Part shown: piece after piece, positions 1 to 6,643 of the stretch
How the letters are laid out: every line of letters starts with the position of its first letter
How positions within the stretch are numbered: position 1 is the first letter of the stretch
NCBI GenBank assembly: GCA_944392065.1
Contig: CALXVO010000040.1
Location: forward strand, 1 to 9,998
Reading direction: 5' to 3'
Source of the DNA: an uncultured Clostridia bacterium
Lineage (GTDB): Bacteria > Bacillota > Clostridia > TANB77 > CAG-508
Length of the DNA: 9,998 nt
The notes under the pieces: generated by a model
The model's input: the letters and a program-made list of their open reading frames with translations, nothing else
The model's database searches: none
Told to the model about the DNA's origin: nothing
Translations under genes and position numbers: made by a program

Positions 1-8
1 ATTGTTTG

Positions 9-939
9 TCACCAAGGCAAATTGAAAAGTATTATTGGGCCTTCTTCTGCTTTATTAAAGGCTTTGTTATCAATTTTGAAATTGGTAACTCTTCTTTTTC
101 CTTTGATAATTCTTCTGAATATTGCAAAAAGCGTATCAAAAATTGGCATTCCAAGGATAATAATTGGAGCTATTAAAACTAATGCTGTATATGTTTTAGC
201 TACTCCAAGGATAGAAATAATAGCAAGCGAAAAGCCCATAAAGTTTGAGCCCGTATCTCCTATAAAAGTTTTAGCTGGACTAAAATTAAATGGAAGGAAT
301 CCTACAATTGCACCTGCTAATGCTGTAATTAATATAATAGCAATTAATGGTGAACCATTTAGTGCAAATACTATAAGCAGAGATAAGCAAGAAATAAGAG
401 TTACTCCTGAGGATAATCCATCTAGCCCATCTATTAGATTAATAGCATTGGTAATACCAATAATCCAACAAACGGTTAGTATATATGAAAGTACTTCACC
501 TATTACAATCTTACCATCTGTAAATGGAAGAGAAATGTCTTCTATTTTAATTCCACATGCAACAACTATTATAGCTGCTACAATTTGAGTTACAAGCTTT
601 ACAAAGCCAGGAATACCTTTCACATCATCAATATAGCAAACTATGCCAAGTATAATTATTCCTATAAAAAATCCTATTAATTTTATGTAGTAATTTTCTT
701 CTCCAAATAAATCCAATTTTCCTTCTAAGGATGTTGTTATTAATAAATATATTATTGAAACAAAGAATCCTGAAATTACGGCTAATCCACCGTAGTCTTG
801 GCATTGGTTTTTTATTTACTCTTCTATCATTTGGTATATCTATTGCTCCTACTCTTTTTGCTAATCGCATTGTATGTGGCGTAATAACAAAAGCAGTAAT
901 AAACGCTAGTAAAAAAGCTATAACGATATCTCCCCACAT
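9..939 (-). pseudogene. tagO: TagO/WecA-type undecaprenyl-phosphate GlcNAc-1-phosphate transferase, frameshifted and C-terminally altered
   Basis: Polytopic membrane enzyme of the MraY/WecA/TagO family, which moves a phospho-sugar from a UDP-sugar onto undecaprenyl phosphate to start wall teichoic acid or polysaccharide synthesis. Family motifs are clear: a PRLGG loop near the N-terminus, an IDD aspartate pair, NAINLIDGLDGL, FSPAKTFIGDTGS and ILGMPIFDTLFAIFRR, closely matching TagO. The reading frame is broken. The N-terminal part (ATG 937-939 to Leu 793-795) and the rest (791 down to 12) are in different frames, separated by one extra base near 792, inside PRLGG. Rejoined they give about 309 residues, against roughly 350 usual. 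After FAIFRR only about 28 residues follow, with no HLHHRL-type motif in any frame, and TGA comes at 9-11. I chose the start at 939 because GAAAGGTAAGG lies just upstream; ATG at 957 has no good site. It could be a true pseudogene or a sequence error. Confidence 0.85.
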
Positions 940-969
940 AATTACCTTACCTTTCATTAATGTCTATAT

Positions 970-1135
970 AACAATTTACAGCTTTATAATACAGATTGCA
1001 AAATCCGTTCCATCTTGCTGTCACATATATTTTGTACTCTCCACGTTTTCGAGTAAAAAATATATGTGACACGTGGAACTAGATATTGGAAAACTCGTAT
1101 TTACATCTTTATTTAATAAAAAGCTGTAAATTGTT
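970..1135. repeat. Long imperfect palindrome (MITE-like hairpin element) between rpiA and tagO
   Basis: The outer arms AACAATTTACAGCTTT (970-985) and its exact complement (1120-1135) are 16 bp and perfect. An inner pair, 1019-1039 against 1051-1071, matches over 21 bp with one mismatch. A short GTTCCA/TGGAAC pair (1007-1012, 1074-1079) lies between them. CCACG/CGTGG (1041-1045, 1072-1076) offers an alternative fold. It contains no open frame worth calling. It sits 3' of rpiA and 5' of tagO, so it could act in the tagO leader or end rpiA transcripts. The arms do not resemble those of the element at 2563-2812, apart from starting with CAATT. Confidence 0.7.
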
Positions 1136-1160
1136 TCAAATTTTAAATTTGCATTTTTAT

Positions 1161-1853
1161 TTATGTAATTACTTCTATACTATAATCAATGAATAATCCA
1201 CTCTCTATAACTCCTGGAATAGCTTTTATTTGCTTTTCTAAATCTTTTGTAATTTTTTCGAACCTAACATCCAATATTAAGTTATTATTTTCCGTTAAAA
1301 TTGGACCATCTTTTCCTACTGCTTTTCTTATTTCAATTTCACTTCCACCTAGTTTGGTTAATTCTTCTTTTATATAATGAATGGCTTCTGGATAGCATTC
1401 TACCGGTACTTTAAACTTAGAACATAATCTATCTACTTTCTTACTCTCATCAATCAATATATATGTAATCGGTGAATTTACAATATTTAATTTTTCCTTA
1501 AACATTGCTCCGCCTCTTCCTTTAATCATCCAATTATTTGCATCTACTTCATCTGCACCATCAAAACTCCAATCCGGCTTTTTTTCAATTAAACTTGTTG
1601 TTGGTATTCCTAAATAGCTACATAGCATTTTGATTTCTAAAGAAGTTGGTATTGCTGTTATATTTATTTTTTCTTCTTTTATTTTTTTAGCAATTTCTAT
1701 AACTGTTAAGTAAGAAGTTGATCCAGAGCCAAATCCTATAACTTGTCCATCTTTAACCTTTTCTATTATTTTTCTAGCAATTATTTGTTTTTCTTCTTTA
1801 TTTTTTATATCATCTAATTCCATTCTTGTTACTATCTCTTCGCTCCAATTCAT
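1161..1853 (-). CDS. rpiA: Ribose-5-phosphate isomerase A
   Basis: Cytosolic enzyme of the non-oxidative pentose phosphate pathway that interconverts ribose 5-phosphate and ribulose 5-phosphate. The 230-residue product has the phosphate-binding loop GFGSGSTS (about 41-48), PTSLEIK (about 70-75), the DGADEVD motif and KGRGGAMFKEK. D98, D101, K111 and E120 line up with E. coli RpiA catalytic residues D81, D84, K94 and E103 with a constant offset of 17, so the active site looks intact. KGRGG replaces the more common KGGGG. Length is normal apart from a short N-terminal extension. The start is supported by AAAGGAG seven bases upstream. It has its own promoter at 1905-1933. A long palindrome separates it from tagO downstream. 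Confidence 0.95.
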   Translation of the reverse strand: MNWSEEIVTRMELDDIKNKEEKQIIARKIIEKVKDGQVIGFGSGSTSYLTVIEIAKKIKEEKINITAIPTSLEIKMLCSYLGIPTTSLIEKKPDWSFDGADEVDANNWMIKGRGGAMFKEKLNIVNSPITYILIDESKKVDRLCSKFKVPVECYPEAIHYIKEELTKLGGSEIEIRKAVGKDGPILTENNNLILDVRFEKITKDLEKQIKAIPGVIESGLFIDYSIEVIT

Positions 1854-1904
1854 ATAGTTCTCCTTTCACGCGTCTCATGAATTTTCTCTTTTTATCCTTG
1901 TAGC

Positions 1905-1933
1905 ATTATATCATTATCTCTTCCGATAGTAAA
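1905..1933 (-). promoter_or_regulatory. Sigma-A-type promoter of rpiA
   Basis: On the minus strand a TTTACT box (1928-1933) is followed by exactly 17 bp and a perfect TATAAT box (1905-1910). Transcription should begin near 1898, giving a leader of about 45 bases before the rpiA start at 1853. Confidence 0.7.
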
Positions 1934-1958
1934 CCTTATTTTAAAATAAATTCAAGAA

Positions 1959-1983
1959 AAAAAGTAACATTACGTTACTTTTT
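1959..1983 (-). terminator. Intrinsic terminator after dps (A/T-flanked, possibly bidirectional)
   Basis: A 10-bp perfect stem AAAAAGTAAC / GTTACTTTTT encloses a five-base loop. Read on the minus strand it lies 45 bases after the dps stop and ends in a run of seven T. The plus strand also ends in T-rich sequence, so it could work both ways. Confidence 0.7.
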
Positions 1984-2027
1984 CTTTTCAAAAACTTCAT
2001 ACATATATTCGTCTAGGTACATAATTA

Positions 2028-2462
2028 TTATTGCATTAGATATTGTCTTATCATCCAAATTTTTTTACCATAGTCTGATAAATATTCATCCATTAAAGCA
2101 GATGTGGCATATTTTTTCTCATTATCTGCATCTTCTTTTACTTTCGTGGCATTTTCAGATAATATACAATAATCTTTTAAAATTGTTTCAAATATTTTTT
2201 TAGAACATATCTTTTCGTTTTGTGCCTCTTTTATTTGTGTTATTTCTAGATAGTCACTCATTGTTCCTAAAGGTTGTCCATCTATTATTAGAATATGTTC
2301 TGCTACTTCATCTATTTGCTCATTAATATCATCATATAGTTCTTCTAGTTTTGCATGTACATTAAAGAAATCTTCTCCTTTTATATTCCAATGGTAGTTC
2401 TGTAGTTTTCTGTAAAAAACATTTAAATTAGATAAAAATAAATTTAGATCTTCTGTAATCAT
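2028..2462 (-). CDS. dps: Dps-family ferritin-like DNA-protection / iron-storage protein
   Basis: Dps proteins form dodecameric cages that oxidise Fe(II), usually with hydrogen peroxide, and so protect DNA. The 144-residue product shows the family signature: YHWNIKGEDFF (H24), VHAKLEELYDDI (H36, E40) and IDEVAEHI (D51, E55). With an offset of 7 these match the inter-subunit ferroxidase ligands H31, H43, D47, D58 and E62 of Listeria Dps; E40 is the only substitution. There is no lysine-rich N-terminal tail, so direct DNA binding is less likely than iron storage and detoxification. AGAGGG lies six to seven bases before the ATG. A TATAAT lies at 2525-2530 but I find no good -35 box. PerR control is common in the family, but I found no convincing PerR box. 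Monocistronic by layout. Confidence 0.93.
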   Translation of the reverse strand: MITEDLNLFLSNLNVFYRKLQNYHWNIKGEDFFNVHAKLEELYDDINEQIDEVAEHILIIDGQPLGTMSDYLEITQIKEAQNEKICSKKIFETILKDYCILSENATKVKEDADNEKKYATSALMDEYLSDYGKKIWMIRQYLMQ

Positions 2463-2562
2463 ATGAATCCCTCTTTCTTTTTATTTTGATAATGCTTTAT
2501 TTTATTAGTTACATTATCTTTTTCATTATATTTACAGTATTGCCTAAATTTATTTTTTTATA

Positions 2563-2812
2563 CAATTGGGGACGTACTTATTTTGCACAAGATTTCTTAA
2601 CCTGAATTTCAAATAGTAAGTGTATATATTTTTTCTTTTGGGTCGGAGTGCTTAAGGTGGGGACCGACAAGTTTACAAACTGTTAAACGAAACGTAGTTT
2701 CCGTTTTTACAGTTTGTACGTAGTTGGGGGCCGAAGACTCAAAAGAAAAAATATATACACTTACTATTTGAAAAGCAATTAGACCTGTGCAAAATAAGTA
2801 CGTCCCCAATTG
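2563..2812. mobile_element. MITE/REP-like non-autonomous element with long terminal inverted repeats
   Basis: The ends are a perfect 27-bp inverted repeat (2563-2589 and 2786-2812) carrying GGGGACGTACTTATTTTGC. Inside is a second perfect inverted repeat of 34 bp (2607-2640 and 2740-2773), then an apical hairpin ACAAACTGT/ACAGTTTGT (2675-2683, 2709-2717). The whole 250 bp can therefore fold into one branched hairpin. The GGGGAC...GTCCCC core is flanked on both sides by AATT, a possible 4-bp target duplication, though AATT is itself palindromic. There is no transposase; the 66-codon frame inside is an artefact. The right end stops two bases short of the stop codon of the VTT-domain gene, so it may also serve as its transcription end. 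From memory, similar GGGGAC-type ends occur near Y1/REP-associated transposases; this was not checked. Confidence 0.8.
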
Positions 2813-2813
2813 C

Positions 2814-3527
2814 TCACTTCATTATTTTCATTGCTTCCTCTGCAGTTTTATCTTTATCAAATTTATTTACTATATATATAATGATTCCAACTATTAAAAA
2901 TGTTATTACATAAATAATTACGCTAAACTTCCAATTTCCTGATATTATGCTACTTCCTGCAAAAGTTGATGATATAACAGAAGGGAATCTCGCAAATGTT
3001 GAAATCAGTATAAATCTAAGTGGTTTTAAAGGAAGTAATCCTGCAATATATACAAGTAAATCCTTAGGTGTTCCTGGTATTAAAAATAATATTAGCATAA
3101 TCCATTCCAGTTTTTTCGGATTTTTAAATATTTTACTATTTTCTATTTTTTCTATTTTTTCTTTACTACAAAAACTATATACAAATTTTCTTCCAAACTT
3201 TCTTACTAAAAGAAACACAATACTTGTAATTATAAATACTGAGATAGTAACGAATAATAGCCCACCAAATCCTCCATAACACATTCCAGCTAGCACTTCT
3301 ATTGGTTCTCCTGGGAGTATTATTAAAAATATTTGTGCAAATTGCAAACCAAATAGTGCTAGGTATCCAAGTATTCCCATATTTGCAACATGATTCTTAA
3401 AATTCAATTGTCCCTCAGGTGTACTTAAATTTTTTATAACTGGAAATAGATAAACTATTAATCCAATGAATAATGCAATTACAATTATTATTAATCCATA
3501 TTTAAATACCTTTGTTTTTTTATTCAT
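2814..3527 (-). CDS. VTT-domain (TVP38/TMEM64, DedA-like) membrane protein
   Basis: Integral membrane protein of about 237 residues in the TVP38/TMEM64 branch of the SNARE-associated/DedA family. Relatives have been linked to lipid scrambling or flipping and envelope homeostasis, but the substrate here is unknown. An N-terminal helix (GLIIIVIALFIGLIVYLFPVI) is followed by the VTT core: LPGEPIEVLAGMCYGGFGG, a basic FGRKF turn, then LIPGTPKDLLVYIAGLLPL and FARFPSVISSTFAGS, the usual conserved Gly/Pro loops. A last helix precedes a charged C-terminus. I chose the ATG at 3527 because AAAGAGAAG lies seven bases upstream. An in-frame ATG at 3557 would overlap the preceding gene and has only a weak site. 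The gap to the upstream gene is 16 bases, so the two are probably co-transcribed. Confidence 0.85.
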   Translation of the reverse strand: MNKKTKVFKYGLIIIVIALFIGLIVYLFPVIKNLSTPEGQLNFKNHVANMGILGYLALFGLQFAQIFLIILPGEPIEVLAGMCYGGFGGLLFVTISVFIITSIVFLLVRKFGRKFVYSFCSKEKIEKIENSKIFKNPKKLEWIMLILFLIPGTPKDLLVYIAGLLPLKPLRFILISTFARFPSVISSTFAGSSIISGNWKFSVIIYVITFLIVGIIIYIVNKFDKDKTAEEAMKIMK

Positions 3528-3543
3528 TTCATGACTTCTCTTT

Positions 3544-4437
3544 CTACTGTTCAACATTCTCTGTCACTGCATCACTAGTATTTATTTTATATCCTGTTAA
3601 ATCTGGCTTATATATTTCATCCACATTATTTATTTCTAGTTTTGTGATTTCGGAATACATATTTTCCCCGAAATCTTCTCTATAAAGTAGTCCAGTATCT
3701 TTTTCTATCCACATTTTCAAATTTAAACCTACTTGTATTACATAACATTCTTTATTATTTAATGTATCTGTATAAATTAATGAATATAAAGCTAGTCCAT
3801 CTGTTAGACTTCCCATATCTGCTAAGGTAAATGGTAATCTACATACAAGATCCATCATTTTATCGTTAGATTCAATTGCTGCATTATGTGCTGGAAATGC
3901 TATTATTTGTTCGTTTTTGTCTTTATCTTGCCAAACTATCATATTTGTATCTGGATCTTCATCATGCTCAAGTTCCAATCTAGAAACATTATCCTTTTTG
4001 CTGTATTTTAAATGTTTTTTTGAGTTGCTTATACTTTCATACGAGTAATTTGATATATTTGTGTATTGGCTTGCAAGTTCTTTTAAGTTGCTTAATATAA
4101 TTAAATTTCTACAGAAAAACATGCAATATGCTGCAATTAGTAACATAATTATAATCAATATAGCTTTTATAAATTTATGAGATGATTTTCCCTTTTTTGC
4201 GTCAAATTCTATAAATTTATCCTTCATTTCGACTTTTCTAAATTTTGTAGGATCTTCCTCTTTTCCTTCTGTCTTTTTTACTTTACTATTGCTTTCCTGT
4301 GCTTTTTTAGGTGTTTGTTCTTTTTTAACTACCTTTTCATTATCCTTTTGCTTTGTTCCACCTGCTTTCTTTTCTTCTGCTTTTCCATTCTCCATTTTTA
4401 CTGATTCTACATTCTTTTCCTCTTTATTTTCTCCCAT
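3544..4437 (-). CDS. Hypothetical single-pass membrane protein with lysine/glutamate-rich cytoplasmic tail
   Basis: I do not recognise a named family. The 297 residues fall into three parts. Residues 1-88 are very rich in Lys, Glu, Ser and Gln and likely disordered and cytoplasmic. One hydrophobic helix spans about 90-108 (FIKAILIIIMLLIAAYCMFF). Residues 110-297 form a probable extracytoplasmic domain with beta-strand-like segments such as VSRLELEHDEDPDTNMIVWQ and ECYVIQVGLNLKMWIEKDTGLLYREDF. That last pattern recalls LolA/LppX-like lipoprotein-sorting folds, in which a protein-bound pair of sheets holds lipid, but this is only a resemblance. Translation start: AAAGGATGG lies about nine bases upstream. 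It leads a probable two-gene operon with the VTT-domain gene, so an envelope or lipid-related role is a reasonable inference. Confidence 0.82.
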   Translation of the reverse strand: MGENKEEKNVESVKMENGKAEEKKAGGTKQKDNEKVVKKEQTPKKAQESNSKVKKTEGKEEDPTKFRKVEMKDKFIEFDAKKGKSSHKFIKAILIIIMLLIAAYCMFFCRNLIILSNLKELASQYTNISNYSYESISNSKKHLKYSKKDNVSRLELEHDEDPDTNMIVWQDKDKNEQIIAFPAHNAAIESNDKMMDLVCRLPFTLADMGSLTDGLALYSLIYTDTLNNKECYVIQVGLNLKMWIEKDTGLLYREDFGENMYSEITKLEINNVDEIYKPDLTGYKINTSDAVTENVEQ

Positions 4438-4475
4438 TATAAAATACCATCCTTTCTTTATCTTTCTTATTAAGC

Positions 4476-4506
4476 AACAAAATACATTTTTTCATAATAT
4501 TTTGTT
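4476..4506 (-). other. Stem-loop in the leader of the hypothetical membrane protein gene
   Basis: A 9-bp perfect stem (4476-4484 against 4498-4506, AACAAAATA) encloses a 13-base loop. It lies between the predicted promoter and the ribosome binding site. It is A/T-only apart from one pair and has no T-tract in the right place, so I do not call it a terminator. Confidence 0.35.
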
Positions 4507-4525
4507 CTTTGTCATTTACACTAAG

Positions 4526-4553
4526 ATTATATCATAAAGGATTATATTGTAAA
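4526..4553 (-). promoter_or_regulatory. Promoter of the hypothetical membrane protein / VTT operon
   Basis: On the minus strand TTTACA (4548-4553) and a perfect TATAAT (4526-4531) are 16 bp apart. Transcription would start near 4519, giving a leader of about 80 bases that contains the stem-loop at 4476-4506. Confidence 0.6.
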
Positions 4554-4585
4554 CATATTTTTTCAAATTTTTCTGATCTGATTAT

Positions 4586-5807
4586 TTATACATCTTTTAA
4601 TTTTATAATTTCTTCTGAGTGCAATTTTCCTGCTCTAGTTATACTATTATATCCATATTTTATTTTTAATTTATCAACTACTTCATCTAGCTTTTCTTGT
4701 TTTTTATCTTCTTCCCCACTAAAGAGCGACAATTGCACTTCATCTTTATCTACCAAATTGTCTACTCTTAGCCCTACTAATCGTATAAAAGTTCCGCCTA
4801 GTATACATTTCGTTCAATAATTCTTTTGCCACTCTATATATACTCTTTGTGTTTGATGTAGCAAGTCCTATTTTCTTTTGGTGCGAAAAATCCTTAAAGT
4901 CCTTAGTACGGAGTTGCACATTCACTACATTGGCATACATATTATGTCTACGCAATCTATATGATACCTGTTCTGCAAGGGTTAGCAAAATTTCTTCTAG
5001 TTTTTCTTTATCGCAAATGTCCACCGGAAGAGTTACTGAATTCCCTATGCCTTTTGGCTTTTCTTCCAAATAGTTAACCTCAGAATTATCAATTCCGTTT
5101 GAATATTCCCACATCATGAGCCCATGTTTCCCAAATTTTTTTATCATTTCGTTTCTGTCTTGTTTTGCTAAATCTCCAATTGTTTTTATCTTCATGCTGT
5201 ATAATTTTGGAATAGTTTTCCTGCCGAGCATAAATAATTCAGAAACTGGAAGTATCCACATTTTGCTTGGTATTTCTTCTTCATATAATGTGTGAACTCT
5301 ATCTGGTTTTGTAAAATCAGATGCCATTTTTGCTAAGAGCTTATTATGTGCAACACCTATATTTACAGTAAATCCCAACTCTTTTTTTACTCTTTTATTT
5401 ATTTCGTATGCAATATCTATTAATCTTCTATTTCCCAAATAATCTGTCATGTCTAAAAAGCATTCATCAATGCTGAATCTTTCTATCTTATCTGTATATT
5501 TTAATAATATTTGATATAAATCATCTGAATGCCTTCGATAGCTTTTATAATCTCCTTTAAATACTTGCAAATTTGGGCACTTAAGTCTTGCTTGATATAG
5601 GGTTTCTGCAGTGCGAACGCCTCTTGCCTTAGCTTTCACGCTTTTTGCTAAAACAATTCCAGATCTTTTGCTCTCATCCCCGCCTATTACGGCTTCTATC
5701 TCTCTTATATCTACTTTCTCTCCTTGCGATAATCTATCTATGGCTGTCCAACTTAAAAATGCATTATTTACGTCCACATGTAGGATTTGTCTTTGCCTTT
5801 TTTCCAT
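4586..5807 (-). pseudogene. dinB: DNA polymerase IV (Y-family, DinB), interrupted by a single-base frameshift near its C-terminus
   Basis: Error-prone Y-family polymerase for translesion synthesis. Family motifs (numbering from ATG 5807): ILHVDVNNAFLSW with catalytic D12, GIVLAKSVKAKARGVRTAETL, and FSIDECFLD with D114 and E115; a little-finger domain follows from about residue 240. The frame entered from the start ends at 4746, but homology leaves it after NEMY. One extra base near 4802 shifts the frame; from Leu at 4799-4801 the other frame reads LGGTFIRLVGLRVDNL and continues 71 codons to TAA at 4586-4588. It includes QLSLF, the expected beta-clamp-binding motif. Rejoined length is about 406 residues, normal for the family. 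As written, the product would lose the end of the little finger and the clamp motif. Start: ATG 5807 after GGTGGTG; an in-frame GTG lies at 5819. It has its own promoter with a LexA-like box. Confidence 0.88.
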
Positions 5808-5823
5808 AAGCACCACCACAAAT

Positions 5824-5852
5824 ATTATAAAACATCAGTTCGTTTATGTCAA
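5824..5852 (-). promoter_or_regulatory. Consensus sigma-A promoter of dinB
   Basis: A perfect TTGACA (5847-5852), exactly 17 bp, and a perfect TATAAT (5824-5829), read on the minus strand. This is the strongest promoter match in the window. It sits just after the coaE stop, so dinB can be transcribed independently of coaE. Such a strong promoter would need a repressor to keep an error-prone polymerase low, which fits the LexA-like box in its spacer. Confidence 0.85.
5830..5841 (-). promoter_or_regulatory. Candidate LexA/DinR (SOS) box in the dinB promoter spacer
   Basis: On the minus strand the spacer reads CGAAC-TGAT-GTTT. The Gram-positive LexA box is CGAAC-N4-GTTCG with core GAAC-N4-GTTC, so there is one mismatch in the core. 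It lies between the -35 and -10 boxes, where LexA binding would block RNA polymerase. The match to a known SOS-regulated gene makes it credible. Confidence 0.65.
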
Positions 5853-5879
5853 GAAAAAAATCTCGCTTTTGTTTATAAC

Positions 5880-6467
5880 TTATGCCATATTAAGTAATTT
5901 AGCAATTTCTTGTATTTTATCTTTCAAGCATTGCATATTGTTATCATTTTCTATTATAATATCACATTTTTCTTTATAAAAATCATTACTCGATTGTGCT
6001 TTTAACCTCTTTTCTGCTTGTTCATAATCTATGTTGTCTCTTGCTACTATTCTTTCTATTTGTAATTCTTTTGCAGATACAATTCCTATTACTTTGTCAC
6101 ATAATTTATTTAATTCACTTTCAAATAATAATGGTGCATCTATAATTATTGTTTTTCCTTTTTGCTCTTTAATTTGTTTTTCTATTTCTTTTCTTATATA
6201 CTTAAATGTACATTTATTAAGTTCCATTCTTTTTTTTGGATCATTGTATATTATTTCAGCTAATTTTTTCCTTTTAAGTTCACCATCTTCGTCTACAATA
6301 TCTTTACCAAATTTTGCAATTATATCAATAATATAGTTTGTTCCCTTTTTAGACAGTTTTTTCGCTATTTTATCTGCATTTATTATTTTAACATCATATT
6401 TTTCTTCGAGTAGCTCACATATTGTACTTTTTCCTGCACCTGAACTTCCCGTTATTCCTATAATCAT
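5880..6467 (-). CDS. coaE: Dephospho-CoA kinase
   Basis: Last enzyme of coenzyme A synthesis; it phosphorylates the 3'-hydroxyl of dephospho-CoA using ATP. From ATG 6467 the product is 195 residues, normal for the family. It begins MIIGITGSSGAGKS with the Walker A loop at residues 7-14, then IINADKIAKKL containing the substrate-site aspartate (D32). IIIDAPLLFE is the conserved strand-and-loop of the CoaE core, and ARDNIDYEQAEKRLKAQ is the family's C-terminal Arg-rich helix. The start at 6467 is preferred because GGAGG ends five bases upstream; an in-frame GTG at 6479 is upstream of that site. No clear promoter was seen immediately upstream, so it may be transcribed from tmcAL or from a weak promoter in the 168-base gap. 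Confidence 0.94.
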   Translation of the reverse strand: MIIGITGSSGAGKSTICELLEEKYDVKIINADKIAKKLSKKGTNYIIDIIAKFGKDIVDEDGELKRKKLAEIIYNDPKKRMELNKCTFKYIRKEIEKQIKEQKGKTIIIDAPLLFESELNKLCDKVIGIVSAKELQIERIVARDNIDYEQAEKRLKAQSSNDFYKEKCDIIIENDNNMQCLKDKIQEIAKLLNMA

Positions 6468-6538
6468 TTTAACCTCCACTTTAGTTGAAATATTAATTCA
6501 TGAAATTTATTTTTTCTGTTTTATTTTAATTTCTCATA

Positions 6539-6602
6539 CAACAAATGTATTTTTAGTGCTAGAAATCAAAATTTTGCTAACTAACGAAAAATATATTTGT
6601 TG
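6539..6602. repeat. A/T-rich inverted repeat between tmcAL and coaE
   Basis: The arms CAACAAATGTATTTTT (6539-6554) and 6587-6602 are complementary over 16 bp with one mismatch. TTAGT/ACTAA extends the stem after a two-base bulge. No T-tract follows on the minus strand, so it is not an ordinary terminator. It may be a processing hairpin or a small decayed element. Confidence 0.5.
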
Positions 6603-6643
6603 AAAAAATATAATTACATAATTCAAAATGATGTAAAGAGGTA

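Noticed and set aside
22..588. Plus-strand frame of 188 codons opposite tagO
   Set aside because: Shadow of the conserved TagO reading; the family motifs are all on the minus strand.
958..1160. Promoter for tagO inside the palindromic element
   Set aside because: TATTAT and TATATA strings occur but no -35 box at 16-18 bp; any choice would be arbitrary in such A/T-rich DNA.
2463..2530. Possible PerR box upstream of dps
   Set aside because: There are A/T-rich near-palindromes but none close to the TTATAATNATTATAA consensus, so regulation by PerR is not supported here.
2609..2809. 66-codon minus-strand frame inside the palindromic element
   Set aside because: It lies wholly in the inverted repeats, reads differently from each arm of the same palindrome, has no ribosome binding site, and has no family resemblance.
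4509..4820. Plus-strand frame spanning the dinB 3' end
   Set aside because: It runs opposite the frameshifted dinB C-terminus, whose homology (LGGTFIRLVGLRVDNL, QLSLF) is on the minus strand.
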